From UBA3478 sp049596955 (lineage in GTDB: Bacteria; Bacteroidota; Bacteroidia; Flavobacteriales; Flavobacteriaceae): 64,000 bases of DNA. The notes beneath the pieces were generated by a model. The model did no database searches and was not told the origin of the DNA. It saw only the letters and a program-made list of their open reading frames with translations. Shown here piece by piece: positions 8,656-16,266 of this stretch (position 1 is the stretch's first letter; each line of letters opens with the position of its first letter). The stretch covers positions 62,001 to 126,000 of the forward strand of contig JBMYMD010000003.1 in the NCBI GenBank assembly GCA_049596955.1, read 5' to 3'. The position numbers and the translations under genes are program-made.

Positions 8656-9680
8656 TGATCAATTTAATTAGCGACACGGTAACAAAACCAACGCCAGAAA
8701 TGCTCCATTTTATGATGAGCGCAAATGTGGGGGATGATGTATTCAAAAATGATGAGAGTACCAATGCTCTAGAGGAAAAAGTTGCACATTTCTTTAACAA
8801 GGAGGCTGCTCTTTTCTTTCCAAGTGGAACAATGGCCAATCAAACCGCTATTAAATTACACACTGAACCTGGTGATCAAGTGATATGTGACCATTATTCA
8901 CACATTTATAATTATGAAGGTGGCGGCGCAAGTTTTAACAGTGGTGTTTCTTGTAAACTTATTAGAGGTAATCGGGGAAGAATTTCTGCTGAACAAGTAA
9001 AGCAAGCGATCAATCCACCCGATTTTTACCACTCACCAAGAACCCGTTTAGTGAGTTTAGAAAACACAACAAATAAGGGGGGTGGAGCATGTTATGAACT
9101 CGAAGAAATAAAAGCTATTAGAAAGGTCTGTACTAAAAATCAATTGGCGTTTCACCTGGACGGAGCTCGTTTATGGAACGCCTTGGTGGCCAAAAATCAC
9201 GACCCAAAGGAGTACGGAGCAGAATTTGACACAATCTCCGTTTGTTTTAGTAAGGGATTAGGAGCTCCCATTGGTTCTGCCTTACTCGGTTCTAAAGCTT
9301 TTATTGATAAAGCACTTCGCATAAGAAAGATTTTAGGAGGGGGCATGAGGCAAGTTGGATATTTGGCAAATGCGGCAAGTTTTGCCATGGACCATCACTT
9401 TGAAAGGTTAGCTATAGATCATCGTAAAGCAAAAGAGCTTTCAGAAGCATTATCAGCTATAAAATGGGTGCAATCTGTAGAACCAACAGAAACCAATATT
9501 GTCATTTTCAATATCGACACAGAAAATAGAACTGCAGAAGATATTATTCAAAAGTTTAAAGCCCAGCATATCGATTTAATTGCAATGGACAGTTCTAAAT
9601 TGAGATTTGTAACCCATTTAGATTATTCTGATCAGGATCACGATCACGTCTTACAAACGCTAAAAAACATGGCATTATAG
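8655..9680 (+). CDS. ltaE: Low-specificity L-threonine aldolase
   Basis: A 341-residue PLP enzyme of the beta-eliminating lyase fold. It would split L-threonine or L-allo-threonine into glycine and acetaldehyde in the cytoplasm. The PLP-binding lysine is Lys200 in SVCFSKGLGAPIGS, preceded by the cofactor Asp in HLDGARLWNA. The N-terminal LISDTVTKPTPEM is typical of the family (usual length 330-350). The gene starts within the stop of the metalloprotease and ends in the start of the oligopeptidase gene, so it is the middle of a tightly coupled run. Confidence 0.92.
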   Translation: MINLISDTVTKPTPEMLHFMMSANVGDDVFKNDESTNALEEKVAHFFNKEAALFFPSGTMANQTAIKLHTEPGDQVICDHYSHIYNYEGGGASFNSGVSCKLIRGNRGRISAEQVKQAINPPDFYHSPRTRLVSLENTTNKGGGACYELEEIKAIRKVCTKNQLAFHLDGARLWNALVAKNHDPKEYGAEFDTISVCFSKGLGAPIGSALLGSKAFIDKALRIRKILGGGMRQVGYLANAASFAMDHHFERLAIDHRKAKELSEALSAIKWVQSVEPTETNIVIFNIDTENRTAEDIIQKFKAQHIDLIAMDSSKLRFVTHLDYSDQDHDHVLQTLKNMAL

Positions 9681-11728
9681 TGAAGACCCCTAAAGCAGCA
9701 GAACATCCAAAACTTTTAGAAAACCACGGGATCACAAGAGTGGATGAGTTTTACTGGATGAATGAAAGAGATCATCCTGATTTAATTCCCTATCTCAAAG
9801 CAGAAAATGCATATTATCAGCATCACATGAGAGATTGTGAAGAACTCGTCGATAAATTATATACTGAAATACGATCACGCATTAAGGAAGACGATGAGTC
9901 TCTACCCATTTTCAAAAACGGTTACTGGTACATCAGCAAAACAAAAAAAAATTTACAATATCCCATTTTCACCAGAAAAAAAGAGTCTTTATCCGCAAAA
10001 GAAGAATTACTTTTTGATGTAAATGAGATGGCTCAAGGATATACTTATTATCAATTCGCCTCTTATAAAATAAATGAAGAAAATAACATTGCTGCATTTT
10101 GTATAGACACCGTTTCCAGACGCGAATATCAGTTGCGTTTTAAAGATTTAAGTACCGGTGAATTATTGGCGGATAAAATTGAAAAAACAACAGGGAGTTG
10201 TTGTTGGTCAAACGATAACAAGGCTGTTTATTACACTAGAAAAGATCCTGTAACCCTGAGGGCGTATCGCATATACAAACATATTCTCGGTACAGATAGT
10301 GAGCAAGATGAATTGATTTATGAAGAAAAAGATACAGAATATTCCGTAGGCGTTTACAAATCCAAGTCTAAGGCTTTTATTATCATTGAAAGTGCAAGTA
10401 CAAATTCAACCGAATATCAGTATTGTGACGCCAATTTTCACGATGCATCCTTCGAAATTTTTCACAGGAGAGAAAAAGGACTTGAATATTCAATAGCACA
10501 TTATCGAGATCACTTTTACATCTTGACCAATAAAGATGGTGCGTTTAATTTTAAATTGATGCGCACATCTATTCATAGAACAGATAAAATAAACTGGACG
10601 GAGTTCATTGAACACAAAGAGGATGTTTTAATTGAAGATTTTGAATTTTTTGAATCATATTATTGCATAGATGAAAGAGTTAATGGTTTAAGCAGACTCA
10701 AAATAATAAACTGGAAAACAGAAGAAACCTATTATATTCCTCTTTTAGGTGAGACTTATGTCGCTCATTTTCAAACAAATTTAGAATTTAATTCTCAAAA
10801 ACTGCGCTACTATTACAGTAGCATGACAAAGGCGCCCTCTGTTTTTGAAATTGATTTACACTCTAAGAATATTGAGCTTTTAAAGCAACAAGAAGTATTG
10901 GGTACATATGATGAAACTCAGTACGAATCAAAGCGAATTTGGGCGACCTCAGAAGATCAAAAAAGTATTCCGATCAGTTTAGTTTACCACAAGAAATATC
11001 GAGCTGAGGATTCTAAAAAATTAGTCTTGTATGCCTATGGTTCTTACGGATCAACCATAGACCCTTATTTTTCAATTGCTCGTTTATCACTGCTTAACAG
11101 AGGGTTTACATTCGCCATTGCACATGTTAGAGGAGGGGAGTATTTGGGAAGGCCTTGGTACGATACAGGCAAATTACTGCAAAAGAAAAACACCTTTAAT
11201 GATTATAAATCTTGTGCTTTACATCTCATAAATGAAGGGTACACAAATGAAAGTAATCTAATCGGTATGGGAGGTTCAGCAGGAGGATTACTTATGGGTG
11301 TTGCATTAAATGAATATCCAAATCTGTTTAAGGCCATTATTGCACAGGTACCTTTTGTAGATGTGGTAACCACTATGCTTGATGAAAGTATTCCCTTGAC
11401 AACTGGAGAGTATGAGGAATGGGGAAATCCAAATAACCCTACTTTTTTTAACTACATGAAGTCCTATTCACCTTATGACAATGTCTCGACTCAGGATTAT
11501 CCACATTTATTAGTTACTGCTGGATTACATGATTCACAAGTGCAATACTGGGAACCGGCCAAATGGGTAGCTCGTATTAGAAAAAAGAAAACAGATCAAA
11601 ATTTACTCCTTTTTGAAATCAACATGGATACAGGACATTCAGGAGCTTCAGGTCGTTTTGAGTCCATTAAAGAGATCGCCAAGGAATATGCCTTCATGTT
11701 AAAAGTTTTAGACGAACATTTAGTGTAA
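9680..11728 (+). CDS. ptrB: Oligopeptidase B, prolyl oligopeptidase family S9A
   Basis: A 682-residue serine peptidase that cuts short peptides after Arg or Lys, expected in the cytoplasm or periplasm; no signal peptide is evident. An N-terminal seven-blade beta-propeller (about 70-400) is followed by an alpha/beta-hydrolase domain. The catalytic triad is visible: Ser533 in GGSAGG, Asp in LLVTAGLHDSQV and His in DTGHSGASGR. Length matches family members (~686). The start is a GTG sharing one base with the aldolase TAG stop. The run 6241-11728 thus ends with a peptide-degrading enzyme, consistent with a peptide and amino-acid catabolic role. Confidence 0.92.
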   Translation: MKTPKAAEHPKLLENHGITRVDEFYWMNERDHPDLIPYLKAENAYYQHHMRDCEELVDKLYTEIRSRIKEDDESLPIFKNGYWYISKTKKNLQYPIFTRKKESLSAKEELLFDVNEMAQGYTYYQFASYKINEENNIAAFCIDTVSRREYQLRFKDLSTGELLADKIEKTTGSCCWSNDNKAVYYTRKDPVTLRAYRIYKHILGTDSEQDELIYEEKDTEYSVGVYKSKSKAFIIIESASTNSTEYQYCDANFHDASFEIFHRREKGLEYSIAHYRDHFYILTNKDGAFNFKLMRTSIHRTDKINWTEFIEHKEDVLIEDFEFFESYYCIDERVNGLSRLKIINWKTEETYYIPLLGETYVAHFQTNLEFNSQKLRYYYSSMTKAPSVFEIDLHSKNIELLKQQEVLGTYDETQYESKRIWATSEDQKSIPISLVYHKKYRAEDSKKLVLYAYGSYGSTIDPYFSIARLSLLNRGFTFAIAHVRGGEYLGRPWYDTGKLLQKKNTFNDYKSCALHLINEGYTNESNLIGMGGSAGGLLMGVALNEYPNLFKAIIAQVPFVDVVTTMLDESIPLTTGEYEEWGNPNNPTFFNYMKSYSPYDNVSTQDYPHLLVTAGLHDSQVQYWEPAKWVARIRKKKTDQNLLLFEINMDTGHSGASGRFESIKEIAKEYAFMLKVLDEHLV

Positions 11729-11772
11729 AAATCCACGTACGGTTTCAGTTTATCGAATTGAGCTAGTTTTCT

Positions 11773-11780
11773 TATATTTG
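11773..11780 (+). promoter_or_regulatory. Candidate -7 promoter element for the cysteine-synthase-like gene
   Basis: TATATTTG matches TAnnTTTG, 26 bases before the ATG at 11807. The nearest upstream TTG is only 12 bases away, so the -33 element is unclear. Confidence 0.5.
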
Positions 11781-11806
11781 AGGGCTTTTAACCAATACTT
11801 TTTTCC

Positions 11807-12847
11807 ATGCAAAAACCAATAGATGCCTACAACAATGTTCTCGAACTCGTAGGCAACACTCCTTTGGTCAAGTTAAATCGCATTGTATCCCATATTCCAG
11901 GAGCACATTATGCAAAAGTAGAGGCTTTCAATCCTGGTCATTCGGCAAAAGATCGCATTGCTATTTTTATTATTGAAGAGGCAGAACGAAAAGGGATATT
12001 AAAAAAGGGAAGTACTATCGTTGAGACCACATCCGGTAATACAGGATTTAGCATCGCTATGGCTAGTATGATTAAAGGATACAAGTGTATTTTGGCGGTC
12101 AGTTCTAAGTCTTCCAAAGATAAAATAGAGGGATTAAAAGCCATGGGGGCTGAAGTTCATGTTTGTCCTGCTCATGTTTCTGCTGAGGATCCTAGGTCGT
12201 ATTACGAAGTTGCTAAAAGAATACACAAAGAGACACCGAATTCTATCTACATCAATCAATATTTTAATGAACTCAATACTGAGGCGCATTACAGAACAAC
12301 AGGGCCAGAAATTTGGGAACAAACAAAGGGACAAATTACCCATTTAATTGCTTGTAGTGGAACCGGAGGAACGATTTCGGGTACAGCACGCTTTTTAAAA
12401 GAAATGAATGCTGATGTGAAAGTTTTGGGTGTAGATGCTTATGGTTCAGTAATCGCAAAGTATCATGAAACTGGAACGTTTGATGAAAAAGAAATTTTTC
12501 CATACCGAATAGAAGGTTTAGGTAAAAATCTTATTCCTACGGCAACTGATTTTTCAGTCATTGATACCTTTACCAAGGTGACCGATAAAGAAAGTGCACT
12601 TATGGCTCGAAATATATCTAAAACTGAAGGACTATTTGTAGGATACACTTCTGGAGCTGCTCTTCAAGGTATGGAGCAGTATGCAGCTCAAGGATATTTT
12701 AATAAAGACAGTGTTGTTGTAGTAATTTTTCCTGACCACGGATCTCGCTATATGAGTAAAATATACAGTGAAGATTGGATGAATGACCAGGGCTTTCTCG
12801 ACAAAAAAACACAAGCGCAAGAAACCGCCATCAACTACATTAAATAG
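11807..12847 (+). CDS. PLP-dependent cysteine synthase-family enzyme, possible cysteate synthase
   Basis: A 346-residue fold-type II PLP enzyme without a C-terminal CBS domain. The PLP lysine is Lys48 in GHSAKDRIA, the substrate-loop motif is TTSGNTG, and the phosphate cradle is GTGGTISGT. The family covers O-acetylserine sulfhydrylase, cystathionine beta-synthase, O-phosphoserine sulfhydrylase and, in sulfonolipid producers, cysteate synthase. It sits 76 bases upstream of an alpha-oxoamine synthase with a ceramide-synthase-like GNAT beyond. From that context I infer that it may make L-cysteate (or cysteine) for a lipid base; sequence alone does not decide between substrates. General cysteine biosynthesis is the main alternative. 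Confidence 0.88.
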   Translation: MQKPIDAYNNVLELVGNTPLVKLNRIVSHIPGAHYAKVEAFNPGHSAKDRIAIFIIEEAERKGILKKGSTIVETTSGNTGFSIAMASMIKGYKCILAVSSKSSKDKIEGLKAMGAEVHVCPAHVSAEDPRSYYEVAKRIHKETPNSIYINQYFNELNTEAHYRTTGPEIWEQTKGQITHLIACSGTGGTISGTARFLKEMNADVKVLGVDAYGSVIAKYHETGTFDEKEIFPYRIEGLGKNLIPTATDFSVIDTFTKVTDKESALMARNISKTEGLFVGYTSGAALQGMEQYAAQGYFNKDSVVVVIFPDHGSRYMSKIYSEDWMNDQGFLDKKTQAQETAINYIK

Positions 12848-12859
12848 GCTAAACGAAAT

Positions 12860-12890
12860 CTTAATATTAGACTTAAAAGTATTAAGTTTG
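12860..12890 (+). promoter_or_regulatory. Promoter candidate with overlapping inverted repeat
   Basis: TAAGTTTG (12883-12890) matches the -7 consensus 33 bases before the ATG at 12924. An inverted repeat CTTAATA (12860-12866) / TATTAAG (12880-12886), with half-sites centred 20 bases apart, overlaps it and could bind a dimeric regulator. Confidence 0.45.
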
Positions 12891-12923
12891 CCAACCGAAA
12901 ATTACGTTTGACGATATATTGAT

Positions 12924-14174
12924 ATGAGAGATTTATTCGACAGAATTATTGAAAATAAAGGTCCTTTAGGAAAATGGGCTTCAATTGCAGAAGGCTATTT
13001 TGTATTTCCAAAATTAGAAGGTCCTATCTCAAATAGAATGAAATTCCAAGGAAAAGATGTTATCACTTGGAGTGTGAATGATTATTTGGGTCTAGCCAAT
13101 CTTCCTGAGGTAATTGAAGAAGACGCAGAGGCTGCGAGAACTTATGGTGCTGCCTATCCAATGGGAGCGCGTATGATGAGTGGTCACACGGATTATCACG
13201 AACAATTACAAAATGAATTAGCTGACTTTTCACATAAAGAAGCGGCTTATCTATTAAATTTTGGTTACCAAGGAATAATGTCTGCCATAGACGCTTTGGT
13301 TTCGAAAGACGATATTATCGTATACGATGTGGATTGTCACGCCTGTATTATTGACGGTGTTCGACTGCATATGGGTAAGCGTTTTACCTTTAAACACAAT
13401 GACATTGAAAGTCTTGAAAAAAACCTTGAACGTGCAACAAAACTTGCAGAACAACAAAACGGAGGAATCTTAGTCATTTCTGAAGGCGTTTTTGGGATGC
13501 GAGGAGAGCAAGGTAAACTCAAGGAAATTGTTGAACTCAAAAAGAAATTCAATTTTAGACTTCTAGTTGATGATGCTCATGGATTCGGAACGCTAGGTAA
13601 AACTGGGGCAGGAGCTGGAGAAGAACAGGGAATTCAAGACGATATAGATGTTTATTTTGCAACATTCGCAAAATCTTTAGCAGGAATAGGCGCTTTCTTA
13701 TCGGCTGATAAAGAAATCATTGACTATTTAAAGTATAACTTGAGATCACAGATGTTTGCTAAGTCTTTACCAATGATTTATGTCAAAGGGGCTTTAAAAC
13801 GTTTGCACATGTTGAGAACCCAACCTGAACTCAAGAATAAATTGTGGGAAAATGTAAATGCGCTGCAAAATGGTTTAAAAGAAAACGGATTTGATATTGG
13901 AAATACATCGTCTTGTGTCACACCTGTATATCTCAATGGAACGATTCCAGAGGCCATGGCCTTAGTAAAAGATTTGAGAGAAAACTACGGTATTTTCTGT
14001 TCAATTGTAGTGTATCCGGTAATTCCTAAAGGTTTAATTCTTTTAAGGTTAATACCTACGGCTACACATACTATACAAGATGTAGAAGAGACCTTAGTTG
14101 CTTTTTCTAAAATTAGGGAACGATTAGAGTCAGGTGTTTATAAAAGGTTATCTGCCTCCGTTAAGGCAGACTAA
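12924..14174 (+). CDS. Alpha-oxoamine synthase: serine palmitoyltransferase / cysteate acyltransferase-like
   Basis: A 416-residue fold-type I PLP enzyme. Members condense an amino acid with an acyl-thioester with loss of CO2 (serine palmitoyltransferase, KBL, AONS, ALAS, cysteate fatty acyltransferase). The PLP Schiff-base lysine is Lys250 in FAKSLAG. The stacking His139 sits in DVDCHACIIDG, and the cofactor aspartate in VDDAHGFGTLG. The N-terminal GPLGKWASIAEGYFVFPKLEG extension is characteristic of a widespread flavobacterial branch. No biotin genes are nearby, which weakens the AONS option. With the cysteine-synthase-like gene upstream and the GNAT gene convergent, I infer a role in making the long-chain base of sulfonolipids or sphingolipids. 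Confidence 0.9.
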   Translation: MRDLFDRIIENKGPLGKWASIAEGYFVFPKLEGPISNRMKFQGKDVITWSVNDYLGLANLPEVIEEDAEAARTYGAAYPMGARMMSGHTDYHEQLQNELADFSHKEAAYLLNFGYQGIMSAIDALVSKDDIIVYDVDCHACIIDGVRLHMGKRFTFKHNDIESLEKNLERATKLAEQQNGGILVISEGVFGMRGEQGKLKEIVELKKKFNFRLLVDDAHGFGTLGKTGAGAGEEQGIQDDIDVYFATFAKSLAGIGAFLSADKEIIDYLKYNLRSQMFAKSLPMIYVKGALKRLHMLRTQPELKNKLWENVNALQNGLKENGFDIGNTSSCVTPVYLNGTIPEAMALVKDLRENYGIFCSIVVYPVIPKGLILLRLIPTATHTIQDVEETLVAFSKIRERLESGVYKRLSASVKAD

Positions 14175-15289
14175 AAGTCTTTTCTATAAGTATTTCGTCT
14201 TTTTACGATTTTAGGATCGAAATTCTCCCATAATCTATGCACTGCATGATTATCCTCAAGTTCAGGAGTTCTGTGGCAATTCTCTACACCTCTAAGGTCA
14301 AAGGTTTTCTTCATATCTGTGAATAAAAGTGTAGTCACTCCTTTATTTTGATAATCAGGACGTATTCCTATCAAATAAAAAGTAACATCCTTTGAGTGTT
14401 TCTTAGCTTGAAGAAGATGATAAAATCCAAACGGAAATAATTTTCCATTGGCCTTTTGTAATGCTTTTGAGAATGAAGGCATTACAATTGCAAAAGCGAT
14501 GAGATCGTCATTTTTATTGACTACAAATTTAATGTATTCAGGGCTTAAAAAATTAAGGTATTTCTTTTTAAAATAGGCCTTTTGTCGATCTGAAATAGGA
14601 ACAAAAGAGGAGAGCTTTGCATAACTTTCATTGAATAGATCAAACATTTTATCTACATAGGGCATCAACTCTTTTGAAGTTGTGAAGTTTTTGGTCTTAA
14701 GCTCAAATCGTTCCGCAATTATTTTACTGTGTCGAACAAAAAATTTAGGATCCGCGTTAACCGCAGGGAAATGGCTTTCTAGATAGCCTTTTTCTTTACG
14801 CATTCCAAAAGCTTCGTAATGTTTTTGATAGTATTCATGATTGTACCAAGTGATCATTGTACCGAGCACATCAAAGCCAGAAACTAATACACCTACCTTG
14901 TCGAGATTAGAGAATCCCACAGGACCTTCCATATATTTTAAATTCAAGCTGTTTCCTATTTCATAAACCTTATTGAGCAATGCTTTTGAAACCGCTAAAT
15001 CATCTACAAAGTCAAACCAACCAAAGCGCATTTTCAGGACATTTTGTTGTTTTACTTCCGTCCAATTCACAATAGCTGCTACGCGACCTACGACCTCGTT
15101 GTTTTTATACGCTAGAAAGAAACGAGCTTTGGCGTGCTCAAAGACAGGATTAAGGTCTTCATTAAATGTTTCTAATTCCTCATTAATAATGGGTGGAACC
15201 CAGTATTTGTTTCCCTTGTAGAGCTTAAATGGAAATTTAACAAAGGTCTTCAGGTCTTTTTGTTTTATGACTTCAACTACATTAATCAT
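14171..15289 (-). CDS. GNAT-fold acyltransferase resembling bacterial ceramide synthase
   Basis: A 372-residue protein starting at the ATG at 15289 (a GTG two codons upstream is possible). Motifs include PFKLYKGNKYWVPPI, NPVFEHAKARFFLAY, VGRVAAIVN and GPVGFSNLDKVGVLVSGFD near the N-terminus. The second GNAT-like half carries IGIRPDYQNKGVTTLLF. This layout matches a large family of ~370-400-residue GNAT proteins which, as I recall, includes the ceramide synthase of Caulobacter. N-acylation of a sphingoid or capnine-like base is therefore the favoured inference. Its 3' end shares four bases with the convergent synthase gene, and it lies downstream of an outer-membrane protein gene. A generic N-acetyltransferase is the alternative. 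Confidence 0.75.
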   Translation of the reverse strand: MINVVEVIKQKDLKTFVKFPFKLYKGNKYWVPPIINEELETFNEDLNPVFEHAKARFFLAYKNNEVVGRVAAIVNWTEVKQQNVLKMRFGWFDFVDDLAVSKALLNKVYEIGNSLNLKYMEGPVGFSNLDKVGVLVSGFDVLGTMITWYNHEYYQKHYEAFGMRKEKGYLESHFPAVNADPKFFVRHSKIIAERFELKTKNFTTSKELMPYVDKMFDLFNESYAKLSSFVPISDRQKAYFKKKYLNFLSPEYIKFVVNKNDDLIAFAIVMPSFSKALQKANGKLFPFGFYHLLQAKKHSKDVTFYLIGIRPDYQNKGVTTLLFTDMKKTFDLRGVENCHRTPELEDNHAVHRLWENFDPKIVKRRNTYRKDF

Positions 15290-15304
15290 TGACACGATTT
15301 TAAG

Positions 15305-16219
15305 TTAATATCTTGTTTTTAGTCGTTTTTGATCACTTTTATCTATTCTAAACGAACCCCCAAATCCGACCGATAACAGTCTGGGCGTACTCTTCACATT
15401 GTAACCAGCATACAAATCAAATTGAAGATTTTCATAAGACAAATAAGCTACACCAGATCTTAAAATCAAATCTGCGTACTGATCTCCATAAATTGTATTT
15501 TGCTCTATAAAGATACTCCATCTGCTATTTTTAAATCCTTTTATAATCGAACTTCTAAAGTCATAATAAAAAGCGGGTTTATCTAAAAGATTAAATACAA
15601 ACACATTATTGGTCCAGGTCCAGTAATCATTCAATTGGCTTTGTGTAATGATTCCTGCGGCTGGGGAAAATTTACTTACTCTTGGATTGCTCATAAAAGC
15701 ATTACCCTCCATATTGAAACTCGTTGAAGCCCATAAGGCTATTGATGGAATGAAATTTCGGAGTCTAATGACTTTATTTGCACGCCAGCTGTATATGTTT
15801 CTTTCTCCTAGATTAGTTCTTTTATAGGGATCCCATAACAAATACTTAAGTCCAATTCTAAGTTCACTTAAATCGCTCACCTGTCTTCTGTAAGAGTTGG
15901 TAAGTCTATTGATTGTGCTGTCCGATTGAGTAAATCGTGCATTTATAAATAATTCTAGATTATCCTTTAGCACTCCTTTACGAATGTCTAGCTCATATTG
16001 ATTGGAATTTGCCTTATAATTTTTAACACTGTGTGTACTCCAAATACCTTGAAAGCCGTATTCCATTTGAAAAACACTTTTAGATACGCCAAATGCACCT
16101 ATGGTTACTCCAGGACGATTGGTATTGATCACCTCAGTGTACTGCGCATAAGACGTAAATACAAAACCAATAAAAAGTAGGATGAAGTGAATGAATTTCT
16201 TTGAGGGGTACCAAAGCAT
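15305..16219 (-). CDS. Outer-membrane beta-barrel protein, transporter-like (phenol MetA type)
   Basis: A 304-residue protein with a signal peptide (residues 1-25, ending FTSYAQ). The mature part is rich in alternating hydrophobic strands with Tyr/Trp and starts with NTNRPGVTIGAFGVSK, typical of the Bacteroidota transporter family related to the phenol MetA-degradation proteins. It ends in a hydrophobic strand near FGGSFRIDK. It probably sits in the outer membrane; the cargo is unknown. It is 15 bases upstream of the GNAT gene, so the two probably share a transcript. It is divergent from the YfhO gene. Confidence 0.75.
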   Translation of the reverse strand: MLWYPSKKFIHFILLFIGFVFTSYAQYTEVINTNRPGVTIGAFGVSKSVFQMEYGFQGIWSTHSVKNYKANSNQYELDIRKGVLKDNLELFINARFTQSDSTINRLTNSYRRQVSDLSELRIGLKYLLWDPYKRTNLGERNIYSWRANKVIRLRNFIPSIALWASTSFNMEGNAFMSNPRVSKFSPAAGIITQSQLNDYWTWTNNVFVFNLLDKPAFYYDFRSSIIKGFKNSRWSIFIEQNTIYGDQYADLILRSGVAYLSYENLQFDLYAGYNVKSTPRLLSVGFGGSFRIDKSDQKRLKTRY

Positions 16220-16266
16220 AAAAGGAAATTTCTATTGCTTAAATTTACACCTTAAATAGCCTTTGA

